The notes under the pieces are model-generated. The model saw nothing but the letters and a program-made list of their open reading frames with translations, searched no databases and was not told where the DNA came from. The position numbers and the translations under genes were made by a program. From Acinetobacter soli (GTDB lineage Bacteria; Pseudomonadota; Gammaproteobacteria; Pseudomonadales; Moraxellaceae), in NCBI RefSeq assembly GCF_000760595.1, contig NZ_BBNM01000002.1:372001-436000 (forward strand): a stretch of DNA of 64,000 bases, given 5' to 3'. Positions 34,202 to 43,334 of this stretch are shown piece after piece (the stretch's first letter is position 1; each line of letters begins with the position of its first letter).

Positions 34202-34413
34202 TTATGACATTTTATCTGTTGTATCATTTTCTAAATCCACCAATAACTTTGCAGGATAGACACGATCCCAGTTTTCTTTAAATTTTTTATGGATCGCATC
34301 GATTTCAAAGGTACTGGTTTTCGCAACCTGTTGCGCATGTTGAATATCTCGCGCGCGCATGTATGCAATTCAAACTGCTTCAACATCCATTCTTTTTTAC
34401 CCATTTTTCTCAT
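34202..34413 (-). pseudogene. Small gene with frameshift in a CG repeat
   Basis: Reading the minus strand, an ORF opens with MRKMGKKEWMLKQFELHTC (from 34413) and a second frame continues with RDIQHAQQVAKTSTFEID to KMS and stops at 34202. The switch falls in the run CGCGCGCGCG at about 34350-34360; with one CG unit fewer the two frames join into one protein of about 69 residues. A separate ATG (34360) could also make a 52-residue protein from the second frame. I do not recognise the family. It follows rarA on the same strand. Confidence 0.5.
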
Positions 34414-34460
34414 AATTCTATTGATAGAACTCTCATCTTCCTTGATGGGAGTTCCTTTGA

Positions 34461-35738
34461 TTATTGTTGCTGCTGCTCGTGTTGCCAGCGACGTTGCTGT
34501 AAACGCTCACCTTCGACTTCACGCTTGTTTCGGGCGTATTCGTATAGCTTGGTGCCTTTGAGTTCAGGCGGCAAATACTCTTGCTCTACAAAATGCTCCG
34601 GATAATGATGTGGATACAGATAATCCACACCATAGCCCTGCTGCTTCATCAGTTTGGTCGGTGCGTTGCGTAAATGCAATGGTACAGGCAAATTGGCGGT
34701 TTTTTCTGCCAAAGCCAAGGCCCGATCGATGGCCAGATAAGTGCTGTTACTTTTTGGACTCGTAGCCAGATATACAGCACACTGGCCCAAAATAATTCGC
34801 GCTTCGGGCATGCCCACAGCCTGTACTGAGCGAAAACATTCCCCTGCCAACAGCAATGCATTTGGGTTGGAGTTGCCAATATCTTCAGAAGCGGCAATCA
34901 GCATGCGTCGTGCAATAAATACGGGATCTTCTCCGCCTTTAAGCATTCGTGCCATCCAGTACAGCGCTGCATCCGGATCACTCCCGCGAATCGATTTGAT
35001 AAAGGCCGAAACGATATCGTAATGCTGTTCACCCGATTTGTCGTAGCGGGCAATATTTTGTTGTGCCACCTTAACCGTTACAGCATTGGTGACCAGATTT
35101 TCCTGATCAGGCTCAAAAGTACTGGCAATTAAGTCGATCAGGTTGAGTGCCTTACGGGCATCACCAGCGGCGAACTGAAGCAGCGCATCGTATTCTTCAA
35201 TATGAATATGGCGCGCTTTTAAAAAGGCATCCGAATCGAGCGCTCGATCAATTAAGCGTTGTATGGCATTTGCATCGAGCACATTCAAGGTATATACCTG
35301 ACAACGCGACAATAGCGCACCATTCACCTCAAACGACGGGTTTTCGGTGGTGGCGCCAATCAGGGTAATCTTGCCTTTTTCAACCGCGTTCAGCAGCGCA
35401 TCTTGCTGCGATTTATTGAACCGATGAATCTCGTCAATAAATACCACGGGAGTCAACAGGTCGCCACTTTCGGCAATCACCTCACGTAGCTCTTTAACCC
35501 CGGTATTGAGTGCAGAAAGACTGATAAAAGGCCGATCTACCGCCTGTGCCAACAGCAATGCAATGGTGGTTTTTCCCACTCCGGGTGGCCCCCAGAAAAT
35601 AATCGAGGGCAAATGGCCCTGATCAATCATCTGACGCAGTGGCGCATGTTCACCCAGCAAATGATCTTGTCCAATAATTTCTGATAAATCGCGTGGACGT
35701 AAACGTTCGGGAAGTGGAATATGAGTATCTGACATCAT
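34461..35738 (-). CDS. rarA: Replication-associated recombination protein A
   Basis: AAA+ ATPase (RarA/MgsA, Mgs1/WRNIP1 family), 425 residues, which acts at stalled replication forks and interacts with SSB. Walker A is GPPGVGKTT, Walker [11 protein letters not shown], and the sensor region has [10 protein letters not shown]; the C-terminal tetramerisation part carries [14 protein letters not shown] and [11 protein letters not shown] 35738 or 35735 is the likely start. Confidence 0.97.
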   Translation of the reverse strand: MMSDTHIPLPERLRPRDLSEIIGQDHLLGEHAPLRQMIDQGHLPSIIFWGPPGVGKTTIALLLAQAVDRPFISLSALNTGVKELREVIAESGDLLTPVVFIDEIHRFNKSQQDALLNAVEKGKITLIGATTENPSFEVNGALLSRCQVYTLNVLDANAIQRLIDRALDSDAFLKARHIHIEEYDALLQFAAGDARKALNLIDLIASTFEPDQENLVTNAVTVKVAQQNIARYDKSGEQHYDIVSAFIKSIRGSDPDAALYWMARMLKGGEDPVFIARRMLIAASEDIGNSNPNALLLAGECFRSVQAVGMPEARIILGQCAVYLATSPKSNSTYLAIDRALALAEKTANLPVPLHLRNAPTKLMKQQGYGVDYLYPHHYPEHFVEQEYLPPELKGTKLYEYARNKREVEGERLQQRRWQHEQQQQ

Positions 35739-35814
35739 CAAAGACTTTATGGGGTTTTCCTGTAGTCTATTGCGTCTGGTGCAAATCTACAATTTGAATC
35801 TACACTGCAACTGA

Positions 35815-37002
35815 TCATTTGTTGTGATTAGACTGAATAAGCTGCGTAAGCGTGGCATAGGCGGCACGAATGCGGGCTTCATTGGGAAAATTACGGTTTG
35901 CCAGCATGACCAGTCCAATCTGCTCACTTGGAATAAATACCACATAGGCTGCAAAGCCATTGGTTGCACCAGTTTTGTTTAGCCAAGTTTGTGCTGGCGC
36001 TTTGACCGGATGAGCAATCGGCTGAGCCGGCTGTGCATTTAGCGCCATTTGAGTTGAATTACCGGCCAGCAAAGTGTCTAAAGCAACAGGATAGGCATAC
36101 TGCTCCCACCCCAAACCTTGCTGCATAGGTCCAACCTTAAAATAAGCGATTTGTGTGCTTTCCACTGCTTGTTGCAGGGCAGGTTTGAGTCGCTGTGGAT
36201 TCAGCTCAGCATCTAAAAACTTGAGCATATCGGCTGAGGTACTTTTGAGCCCATACGCCTGTGCATCAAACATCCCCGGTGAAACCCGAATCGCTTGTTT
36301 AGCCTTATAGCCCCACGCGTAATGTGGCATCTGAGCAGTTGGAACCTGAATATAAGTATGGCGCATGCCCAGCGCTACCAGCAAATTGCGCTCCATTAAG
36401 GTGGTGTACGGGGCTTTCATGGCTCTCGCCGTCAGTTCTCCCATCAAACCAATGCTCGGATTAGAATATTCACGAATACGGTCTGGGGCTGCTTTGGGCT
36501 GCCACTGCTGAAAATACTTGACCATGTCGGATTGAGTGGTGACCTGCTCGGGAAACTGTAGCGGAAAGCCCCCTGCGGTATAGGTACCCAAATTCAGTAG
36601 CGTAGCCTGATTCACGGCGCTTTGTTTTAACTCTGGAAAATACTGTGCGGGATGATCGCTGAGTTTCAGGTTGCCCTGTGCTTGTGCATAACCTGTTAGG
36701 GTCGCTGTAAACAGTTTACTCACGGAACCAAGTTCAAATAGTGTTTGCTCAGAAACCGCCTGCTGGGTTTGTACGGATGCCACACCATAATGACGGTAGT
36801 AATGCCGTCCATGCATGGTGACTGCAACGGACATACCCGGAATCTGATACTGATCGATCAATGGCTGAAAATGCTGATCGATTTGATGCTGGACTTGCTG
36901 CGCACTCAGCGGCTGAGCGGCGACTGCAGTGCAGGAAATGAATCCTGCCATGCAGCCGGTAAAAGTGAACGATGCGATACGATGTAAATAAGTGGATTTC
37001 AT
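35815..37002 (-). CDS. Class C beta-lactamase (ADC-like)
   Basis: Periplasmic serine beta-lactamase of 395 residues. A signal peptide of about 28 residues ends near TAVAAQ. The three class C motifs are present: SVSK with the catalytic Ser (GSVSKLFTA), YSN (EYSNPSIG), and KTG (LNKTGATNGF). This is the chromosomal cephalosporinase class of Acinetobacter. No ampR regulator is adjacent, so it is probably constitutive; no insertion sequence lies upstream. It begins next to the PQQ dehydrogenase gene on the same strand. Confidence 0.92.
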   Translation of the reverse strand: MKSTYLHRIASFTFTGCMAGFISCTAVAAQPLSAQQVQHQIDQHFQPLIDQYQIPGMSVAVTMHGRHYYRHYGVASVQTQQAVSEQTLFELGSVSKLFTATLTGYAQAQGNLKLSDHPAQYFPELKQSAVNQATLLNLGTYTAGGFPLQFPEQVTTQSDMVKYFQQWQPKAAPDRIREYSNPSIGLMGELTARAMKAPYTTLMERNLLVALGMRHTYIQVPTAQMPHYAWGYKAKQAIRVSPGMFDAQAYGLKSTSADMLKFLDAELNPQRLKPALQQAVESTQIAYFKVGPMQQGLGWEQYAYPVALDTLLAGNSTQMALNAQPAQPIAHPVKAPAQTWLNKTGATNGFAAYVVFIPSEQIGLVMLANRNFPNEARIRAAYATLTQLIQSNHNK

Positions 37003-38193
37003 TTAAAGTCTGTCGGTTGATGATTTGGGCATTAATTTGAGTAGGCTGGCATTTGCGCCATCTTGAATCACCCAAAGACTTCCATCTTTGGCGGCATGCA
37101 CGCCTCGAATCCGATGTTGCATATCAATGCGCTGTACTTCCTGTACGGGTTGCGATTGAAGATCAACCACCACAATGGATTCAGAAGATAACCCGCCGAT
37201 AATGGCTTTATCTTTCCATGCTGGAAAGGCGCTATGCTGGTAAATAATCATACTGGACGGAGAAATAACCGGTGTCCAGCTCACCTCAGGCGCTTGAAAT
37301 TCTGGGCGAGTATCGTGATCGGGAATTGGCTTTCCTGAATAATGATCACCATTGGAAACAATCGGATAGCCATAGTTGGCACCTTTCACAATCCGATTCA
37401 GCTCGTCACCGCCTTTGGGGCCCATTTCAACGACCCACAACTGACCTTTGGCATCGAAGGCCATACCCAACGGGTTACGATGACCCAGTGACCAGATTTG
37501 CGCAGCAACACCACCTTGACTGGCGAATGGATTCCCGGTTGCTGGCGTGCCATCGTCATTTAAGCGCACAATTTTGCCCAAATTCGACGTCATATCCTGC
37601 GCTGGATCAAACTTTTGTCGTTCGCCCGAACTGATCCAGAGTTTACCTTCCTGATCAAAAGCTAAACGATGTGCATAGTGGCCCTGTCCCGACATTTTGG
37701 GCACTTGCGTCCAGATTTTTTGAATATCGGTCAAACGTGGCTGTGCTGCACGGGTCTGATCGAGTTTGGCGCGGATTACCACTGCACCGTATCCACCGGT
37801 GCCTGCCTCAGCATAGCTCAGATAAATCCAAGAATTTCGCGCGTAATCGGGATGCACAATTACATCGCCCAATCCGCCCTGCCCGCCATAACTGACTTTC
37901 GGCACACCCGCAACCTCAAGACTTTTTTGAGTGGCTGGGTCAAATAGTTTAAGCTTGCCTTGACGCTCGGTGATCAGTAATCGATCATCGGGCAATGTGG
38001 TCAGCGCCCAAGGCTCATCAAATTTGGCAACCGCTTCCTGGTTAAATGTTTGCTCTACGCGGGTTGCCTGTTGCACGCTTGAGCTGCTTTGCGAATTGGA
38101 TTGGGGTGCTTTGGAGTTGGTGTTGTTTGCACCGCACGCCCCCAACAAAATAAAGCTACTACACAGTATCGACGTGGCAAATTGCTTCGTCAT
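37003..38193 (-). CDS. PQQ-dependent sugar dehydrogenase, lipoprotein
   Basis: Glucose/sorbosone dehydrogenase family beta-propeller of 396 residues, related to YliI (Asd), oxidising aldose sugars with PQQ in the periplasm. A signal peptide with lipobox LLGAC (residues 16-20) indicates a membrane-anchored lipoprotein. Family stretches include PWALTTLPDDRLLITERQGKL, GGLGDVIVHPDY, the catalytic-His region GHYAHRLAFD, and EMGPKGGDELN. It ends at the base before the beta-lactamase gene, so the two may be cotranscribed. Confidence 0.92.
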   Translation of the reverse strand: MTKQFATSILCSSFILLGACGANNTNSKAPQSNSQSSSSVQQATRVEQTFNQEAVAKFDEPWALTTLPDDRLLITERQGKLKLFDPATQKSLEVAGVPKVSYGGQGGLGDVIVHPDYARNSWIYLSYAEAGTGGYGAVVIRAKLDQTRAAQPRLTDIQKIWTQVPKMSGQGHYAHRLAFDQEGKLWISSGERQKFDPAQDMTSNLGKIVRLNDDGTPATGNPFASQGGVAAQIWSLGHRNPLGMAFDAKGQLWVVEMGPKGGDELNRIVKGANYGYPIVSNGDHYSGKPIPDHDTRPEFQAPEVSWTPVISPSSMIIYQHSAFPAWKDKAIIGGLSSESIVVVDLQSQPVQEVQRIDMQHRIRGVHAAKDGSLWVIQDGANASLLKLMPKSSTDRL

Positions 38194-38315
38194 CTCGTTA
38201 TACTCCTGAGTCTTTGATCTTGTAGCATAAAAAATTCAGACTCGGCACAATGCTGTGAATATGTAGTTTTGTTTTACCAGATATGTCGAGAGACTAGCAC
38301 AGTCAATCAAGACGA

Positions 38316-38729
38316 CTAGATTGAGGGATCATGCTCTTTGAGCGTTTGTACAATTTTACAGTCGTCGATGGTCGTACTTGACTGACAACGTTGCCTGAGT
38401 TGTTGCAGCTCGGTTTTAAAGCGTTCAAACTGTTTGATTTTTTCATTGATGTGGCCCAAATGTATTTCGATCGCCTGATCGACCAGCGTACATTGCTGTT
38501 CAGAATGCTCCAGCAATTGCTGCAATTCCTCAATCTCTTTTAAAGACATCCCAAGCTCTCGACAATGTCGTATAAAAATCAGTTGATCCAGTGCCTGATC
38601 ATCATAGTAACGATAGTTATTGTCTGCACGTTTGGGTGCTTTGAGCACACCACGTTTTTCATAGAAACGGATGCTGTCGACAGAAACCTGCGATTTTTTT
38701 GCCAATTCACCAATTAAATATTTCATCAT
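38316..38729 (-). CDS. MerR-family metal regulator (CadR/PbrR-like)
   Basis: A 137-residue MerR-type regulator. The N-terminal winged helix (YLIGELAKKSQVSVDSIRFYEKRGVL) is followed by the dimer helix, and cysteines at about 79, 113 and 122 (QQC; RQRC; DDC) fit metal sensing by the CadR/PbrR group. It is divergent from a CDF efflux gene with a typical MerR-type promoter between them, so it should activate that gene in response to metal such as zinc, cadmium or lead. Confidence 0.9.
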   Translation of the reverse strand: MMKYLIGELAKKSQVSVDSIRFYEKRGVLKAPKRADNNYRYYDDQALDQLIFIRHCRELGMSLKEIEELQQLLEHSEQQCTLVDQAIEIHLGHINEKIKQFERFKTELQQLRQRCQSSTTIDDCKIVQTLKEHDPSI

Positions 38730-38733
38730 GTGC

Positions 38734-38765
38734 TTGACCTTGGAGCGGCTCCAGCCTTTTTACTC
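38734..38765 (+). promoter_or_regulatory. MerR-type promoter with long spacer
   Basis: TTGACC (-35) is followed by a dyad CTTGGAGC / GGCTCCAG and a weak -10 about 20 bp downstream, the long-spacer form that MerR activators untwist. It points to the CDF gene. Confidence 0.7.
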
Positions 38766-38793
38766 AGCTTATCCCATACTGAGGAACTTGCAT

Positions 38794-39432
38794 ATGGCTG
38801 GCTGCTGTCAACATCACCCACCCGAAAAATATCAGAGTGCTAAATTTAAGACGGCATTATGGATTGCACTTTTACTAAATCTTGGCATGTTTTTGATTGA
38901 AGTTTTCGGCGGTGCACATATTGGCTCGACTTCGCTATGGGCCGATGCACTGGATTTCTTGGGTGATTCCGTCAATTACATCATCTCGATTTTTGCGTTG
39001 GGCATGAGTCTGTACTGGCGGGCCACCGTTGCACTGCTTAAAGGCCTGACCATGGGGATCTTTGCCCTGATTGTATTGCTTAAAGTACTCTGGTCGATAT
39101 TCTACGGCATGGCGCCTGAAGCAATGGCTATGGGTGCAATTGGCTTTATGGGCTTAATGGCCAATCTGATCAGCGCGCTTGTACTGTTTGCCTTTCGCGA
39201 TGGCGATGCCAATATGAAATCGGTGTGGCTGTGTAGCCGTAACGATGCGATTGGAAATTGCGCCATTATGCTGGCTGCACTCGGTGTGTTTGGTACCCAA
39301 AGCATCTGGCCCGATCTGGTGGTGGCCTCAATCATGGCCTTTTTGGGTTTGACTGCCGCATGGAGCGTTACTCAGCAATCACTTCAAGAGCGTCGGGACA
39401 GCCAAGTCATACAAAGCCGTACAGCAGATTAA
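38794..39432 (+). CDS. CDF-family cation efflux protein
   Basis: Inner-membrane efflux protein of 212 residues with the cation diffusion facilitator pattern SLWADALDFLGDSVNY (metal-site Asp residues in helix II) and SRNDAIGNCAIM (helix V). ATG 38794 follows GAGGAA; the upstream frame from 38671 would cross the merR gene. It is shorter than CzcD (about 310) and lacks the C-terminal cytoplasmic domain, as in some CDF proteins. Expected role: export of zinc, cadmium or a similar divalent metal, induced through the MerR gene. Confidence 0.9.
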   Translation: MAGCCQHHPPEKYQSAKFKTALWIALLLNLGMFLIEVFGGAHIGSTSLWADALDFLGDSVNYIISIFALGMSLYWRATVALLKGLTMGIFALIVLLKVLWSIFYGMAPEAMAMGAIGFMGLMANLISALVLFAFRDGDANMKSVWLCSRNDAIGNCAIMLAALGVFGTQSIWPDLVVASIMAFLGLTAAWSVTQQSLQERRDSQVIQSRTAD

Positions 39433-39881
39433 CGAATCCAGCGTACGATGTATTCCTCGATATCGTCTTCATGTACCTCGGTTTCTGAAATACATCGCCC
39501 TGCTGCTGATTTGCGTGCTTTCAGCATACTTTGCCTTGAGCCCGTATTTAAATAATGCCATGAAGGTAAGTTTTTCCCCTCATTTAAGCGCCGATAGGCA
39601 CAGCTCGACGGTAACCAACGAATGCTTTGCAAACGCTCAGGTGTCAGTTGAATACAGTCGGGCACGCTGGCTTGACGATTTTCATAATCAGAGCAACGCG
39701 CAGTGTTGCAGTCGAGCAGTTTGCAGGCCACCTGCGTATAGGCAATCTCATGCGTGTCTTCATCTTCAAGTTTAATCAGACAGCACAGGCCGCAACCGTC
39801 ACACAGGGCTTCCCACTCTGCTGTATTGAGTGCATCGAGCGGATAGTGTTTCCAAAATTGGGGACGCAGTGCGGTGGTCAT
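39429..39881 (-). CDS. YcgN-family cysteine-cluster protein
   Basis: A 150-residue protein of the UPF0260/YcgN family. The cysteines CDGCGLCCLIKLED and later C-x5-C in LLDCNTARCSDY form a likely zinc or Fe-S cluster; the C-terminal region has RWLPSSCAYRRLNEGK. No biochemical role is known to me. It overlaps the end of the convergent CDF gene by 4 bp. Confidence 0.93.
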   Translation of the reverse strand: MTTALRPQFWKHYPLDALNTAEWEALCDGCGLCCLIKLEDEDTHEIAYTQVACKLLDCNTARCSDYENRQASVPDCIQLTPERLQSIRWLPSSCAYRRLNEGKNLPSWHYLNTGSRQSMLKARKSAAGRCISETEVHEDDIEEYIVRWIR

Positions 39882-40068
39882 AGTGAATATCTCGGTACCA
39901 GAGCCTAAAGTATAACACTCTTTGCTGGCCCTTCGTGGTTGAGCGACCTTGTAACAAATGTTTCCTCAAGATGCTGTGTTTTATACATTTTCGCCACATA
40001 AACAACACATAGCCATCTGAAATTTCGCTCTATATTGAAAGAACGATAAATATAAGGAGATCAAAAAA

Positions 40069-40227
40069 ATGTTCCGTTGGGCGATTATATTTGCAGTGAT
40101 TGCACTTATTGCGAGTCTGTTAGGGTTTGGTGGCGTTGCTGGCTTGTCCAAAGATTTCGCAGTGATCTTACTCGTAGTTGCTGTTATTTTGGCAATTATC
40201 GGATTTATCTCGCGTGGTAGGGTATAA
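40069..40227 (+). CDS. DUF1328 small membrane protein
   Basis: A 52-residue protein with two hydrophobic segments (about 5-25 and 29-48) and the family pattern [13 protein letters not shown]. This is the DUF1328/UPF0391 (YtjA) family, often stress-associated. AAGGAG lies 9 bp before the ATG and a terminator follows, so it is a single-gene unit. Confidence 0.93.
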   Translation: MFRWAIIFAVIALIASLLGFGGVAGLSKDFAVILLVVAVILAIIGFISRGRV

Positions 40228-40267
40228 CGATTCATTCGTGTCTATACGCTTCAACCATAAAAAAGAG

Positions 40268-40294
40268 GGACCGTACTGTACGGTCCTTCTTTTT
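40268..40294 (+). terminator. Terminator after the DUF1328 gene
   Basis: Stem GGACCGTA / TACGGTCC with loop CTG, then a T-rich run. Confidence 0.9.
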
Positions 40295-40421
40295 TATCTT
40301 GAAAATCTGACATCAACCCACTATTTTTTTTGAACATCCTGAGACCATGTAGCAGGCTCTTTGAGTCACATAGTGCCTGATCTGCACAAGCTGACTTTTA
40401 TTCTTTATAAGGATTTAACCC

Positions 40422-41165
40422 ATGACAGCATCGATTATTACCCGTGAAATTGAGTACACCGCAAAGGACGGCACCCATCTGATTGGTTTTTTTGCAGCCC
40501 CCGCTACTAAAAGCCCGGTTGCAGGTGTGATTGTGGCACCTGAATGGTGGGGTCGCACCGACTATACGCTACAGCGTGCTCGTGAATTGGCCGAGCATGG
40601 TTATGCGGCACTGGCGATCGATATGTATGGCGAGAAAAAAGTGACCACAGAGGCAGCCCAGGCCAATGAGTGGATGACGCAAACCTTTCAAGATCCAGAT
40701 ACCATCGTCACACGTGCAACAGCGGGTCTTGAAACACTCCAAGCACAACCTGAAGTGGATGCAAGTCATGTGGCCGCGATTGGATTTTGTTATGGCGGTA
40801 AAGTTGTGCTCGATCTGGCACGCGAAGGCGCGCCCTTAAAAGCGGTCGTTTCGTTTCACGGCACACTCGCCCCGAAAGCACCTGCACAAAAAGGACAAAT
40901 TCAGGGTGAAATTTTAGTATTACATGGTGAAAAAGACAGCATGGTCACACTTGAAGATGTTGCTAAATTCAAAGAAGAAATGAACAATGCAGAGGTGGAC
41001 TACAGTGTCGTGGTATTGGAAGGTGCCAAACATGGCTTTAGTAACCCGCTTGCCGATGAACGAGCCAAAGCAAATGGGGTAGATTTAGGCTATAGTGCAC
41101 AAGCAGAGCAAGACAGTTTGGCTGCTATGTATGCCTTACTTGAACGTCATCTGTGTGCAAAGTGA
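40422..41165 (+). CDS. Dienelactone hydrolase family protein
   Basis: Alpha/beta hydrolase of 247 residues. The nucleophile elbow is GFCYGG with a Cys nucleophile, the acid region LHGEKDSMV and the catalytic His in EGAKHGFSN, all as in dienelactone hydrolases. The substrate is unknown; no aromatic-degradation genes are nearby, so a general role is likely. Confidence 0.9.
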   Translation: MTASIITREIEYTAKDGTHLIGFFAAPATKSPVAGVIVAPEWWGRTDYTLQRARELAEHGYAALAIDMYGEKKVTTEAAQANEWMTQTFQDPDTIVTRATAGLETLQAQPEVDASHVAAIGFCYGGKVVLDLAREGAPLKAVVSFHGTLAPKAPAQKGQIQGEILVLHGEKDSMVTLEDVAKFKEEMNNAEVDYSVVVLEGAKHGFSNPLADERAKANGVDLGYSAQAEQDSLAAMYALLERHLCAK

Positions 41166-41218
41166 TGTATAAACGGTGCTGGGACACAAGGGTTTAAAGA
41201 ACAACATCAATCGAGGAT

Positions 41219-41587
41219 ATGAAAATGACAGAGAAAAAATGCCCTTATTGTGAATTTGACGACTACGACGTCATTGATAAAAATGATTTTGGTGTAATTT
41301 TGCCCGAGGCAAATCCTCTGTCCAAAGGACACTCCATCATCATCCCGATTCGTCATGTCAGTTCTTTTTTTGAAGTGACAGATAAAGAGCGTAAAAGCCT
41401 GCTTTCTTTACTCGAACTTGCACGTAATGAACTCAAACTTCGTCATCAACCCGATGGTTTCCATGTGGCTTTTAATGACGGCGATGTCTTTGGAGAAGCG
41501 TCTGAGCATCTGCATATTCACATCATTCCACGCTATAAAGGGCAGCAGCTCAAGCTCGATAAGCGCTGGGGGATTGTGCAAGACTAA
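41219..41587 (+). CDS. HIT-family protein
   Basis: Small nucleotide-binding hydrolase of 122 residues with the histidine triad HLHIHIIP near residue 100 and the early CPYCEFD cysteine motif that may bind zinc. Such proteins hydrolyse or transfer nucleotides (Hint/Fhit types). A second ATG two codons on could be the start. A terminator follows. Confidence 0.9.
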   Translation: MKMTEKKCPYCEFDDYDVIDKNDFGVILPEANPLSKGHSIIIPIRHVSSFFEVTDKERKSLLSLLELARNELKLRHQPDGFHVAFNDGDVFGEASEHLHIHIIPRYKGQQLKLDKRWGIVQD

Positions 41588-41612
41588 ACCGGCACACGCA
41601 TAGTATCAGCTT

Positions 41613-41638
41613 AGGGACGATCAATGATCGTCCCTTTT
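41613..41638 (+). terminator. Terminator after the HIT gene
   Basis: GGGACGATCA / TGATCGTCCC inverted repeat followed by four T. Confidence 0.75.
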
Positions 41639-41717
41639 GCATAGCTTTACTTGCAACGGATAGCTGTGATAATTCAATTTGGGTATACTGACCCCTTCCC
41701 TGCCGCTGTATGTTTTC

Positions 41718-42752
41718 ATGTCTGATTTCTGTTTTTCCGATGCATTGCTGACTTGGTTTGATCAACATGGCCGACACGACTTGCCTTGGCAGGTAGCCGA
41801 TGACCCTTATAAGGTTTGGGTCTCTGAAATCATGTTGCAGCAGACACAAGTCAAAACCGTATTGCAATATTTTGAACGCTTTATGACGCGCTTTCCCACT
41901 GTCGATACGTTAGGCAGTGCCACATGGGATGATGTCGCGCCCTACTGGGCCGGTCTGGGCTATTATGCGCGGGCACGCAATCTGCATAAGGCAGCAGGCA
42001 TCGTACATCGGCAAGGTCATTTTCCTCACGATCTAGACGGCTGGATGGCCTTACCCGGAATTGGACGCTCCACAGCTGGCGCATTGATGTCGCTCGGATT
42101 ACGTCAGTATGGCGTGATTATGGACGGCAACGTCAAACGTGTCTTATCACGTTTTTTGGCACTTGAAGATGACTTTAGCAAACCTGTCAACGAGCGCATG
42201 CTGTGGCAGATTGCAACGCAGCTCTGCCCTCGGCAGCGTAATCACGACTATACCCAAGCGATTATGGATTTAGGTGCAACCATTTGTACGCCTAAAAAAC
42301 CGTTGTGTTTGTATTGTCCGATGCAGCAGCACTGCAAGGCACATCAGCAAGGCATTGAAAGTGAATTACCTTTTAAGAAGCCCAAAAAACCAGTGCCGAT
42401 ACGCCACGCCGAAGTACTGTTAATCCAGTCGGAACAACAGTGGTTTTGGCAGCAACGCGATGCAAGCGGACTTTGGGGTGGCTTGTGGTGTCTCCCGATT
42501 ATCGAGCATTCAGGCGAGGTACAGCAATGGGTTAGGGAGTATGGTCTCAGTCCACTGGCACAAAACGTACAGATCAGCCACAGCTTCACCCACTTTACCT
42601 GGGTGTTGAATGTACAGATGTTTCACGTGGAACATGATCAAAAGGAGCATCTGATGAGTGCAGCTGCCGGCGAGTGGCTTAGCCCTGAAGAGGCAACATC
42701 TCGAGGTATTCCCACCGCGATGAAAAAATTGATCTCTGCGCTGGATTCATGA
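41718..42752 (+). CDS. mutY: Adenine DNA glycosylase MutY
   Basis: Removes adenine mispaired with 8-oxoguanine. Landmarks: EIMLQQTQV with the catalytic Glu, the helix-hairpin-helix LPGIGRSTAGAL, VIMDGNVKRVL with the catalytic Asp, and the 4Fe-4S ligands in CTPKKPLCLYCPMQQHC; a NUDIX-like C-terminal domain reads 8-oxoG. ATG 41718 (MSDFCFSD) is preferred over 41679, since the family starts there. A parS-like 16-mer lies near its 3' end. Confidence 0.96.
   Translation: MSDFCFSDALLTWFDQHGRHDLPWQVADDPYKVWVSEIMLQQTQVKTVLQYFERFMTRFPTVDTLGSATWDDVAPYWAGLGYYARARNLHKAAGIVHRQGHFPHDLDGWMALPGIGRSTAGALMSLGLRQYGVIMDGNVKRVLSRFLALEDDFSKPVNERMLWQIATQLCPRQRNHDYTQAIMDLGATICTPKKPLCLYCPMQQHCKAHQQGIESELPFKKPKKPVPIRHAEVLLIQSEQQWFWQQRDASGLWGGLWCLPIIEHSGEVQQWVREYGLSPLAQNVQISHSFTHFTWVLNVQMFHVEHDQKEHLMSAAAGEWLSPEEATSRGIPTAMKKLISALDS
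42619..42634. promoter_or_regulatory. parS-like site inside mutY
   Basis: TGTTTCACGTGGAACA fits the ParB-binding consensus TGTTNCACGTGNAACA and is a dyad with one mismatch. Confidence 0.65.
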
Positions 42753-42789
42753 CATAGTGATGCCCAAAAGACACATCCAAGGAGGAGCT

Positions 42790-43326
42790 GTGCGCCCTTT
42801 TTTTGTCTATATTGGGATCATCTTTGTAACGGTTGTGTTGTCTGCCTGTACCACAACACCCAAAAAAACAACGCCTCTGCCCAGCGCAGATCTGGCACGA
42901 TTAAAGGCCACCCCGCTCAGCCATCGCCTGCCCATTCCGGTGAAAGGCATTCAACGCGATGCACTCAGTGACACATGGGGAGCTGCGCGCAGTCATGGTC
43001 GTCGGCATGAAGGCATCGATATACTTGCTCCACGTGGAACAAAAATATACAGCACCACCGATGGGATTGTTGCAGACTTACGAGACAACAACTTAGGTGG
43101 TAAAGTCATCTGGATTATTGGTCCGGCCGCTTCATGGCATTATTATGCCCATCTGGACGGACACAAACGTGGTTTAAGCGTGGGTGATGCTGTCAAAAAA
43201 GGCGAGCTGATCGGGTATGTAGGCAATACCGGAAATGCACGCCATACCCTTCCCCATTTGCATTATGGGCTTTATCTGGACGGAAAAGGCCGTGGTGCAG
43301 TAAACCCTTATCCATATTTACGTTAG
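42790..43326 (+). CDS. M23-family peptidase lipoprotein
   Basis: Predicted LytM-type (M23) protein of 178 residues. GTG 42790 is taken as the start because GGAGGAG lies just upstream and it gives a clean lipoprotein signal (RPFFVYIGIIFVTVVLSAC). Zinc-site motifs are visible as HGRRHEGIDI (H-x-x-x-D) and HLHYG near the C-terminus, so it may be an active endopeptidase. It is probably cotranscribed with mutY and acts on peptidoglycan. A parS-like site lies inside it. Confidence 0.9.
   Translation: MRPFFVYIGIIFVTVVLSACTTTPKKTTPLPSADLARLKATPLSHRLPIPVKGIQRDALSDTWGAARSHGRRHEGIDILAPRGTKIYSTTDGIVADLRDNNLGGKVIWIIGPAASWHYYAHLDGHKRGLSVGDAVKKGELIGYVGNTGNARHTLPHLHYGLYLDGKGRGAVNPYPYLR
43026..43041. promoter_or_regulatory. 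Second parS-like site
   Basis: TGCTCCACGTGGAACA matches the parS consensus at all but one position (C for T at position 3). It is 407 bp from the first. Confidence 0.55.
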
Positions 43327-43334
43327 GAACTTAA

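Noticed and set aside
35815..37002. Insertion-sequence-driven beta-lactamase expression
   Set aside because: No insertion sequence lies upstream; the gene follows the sugar dehydrogenase gene directly.
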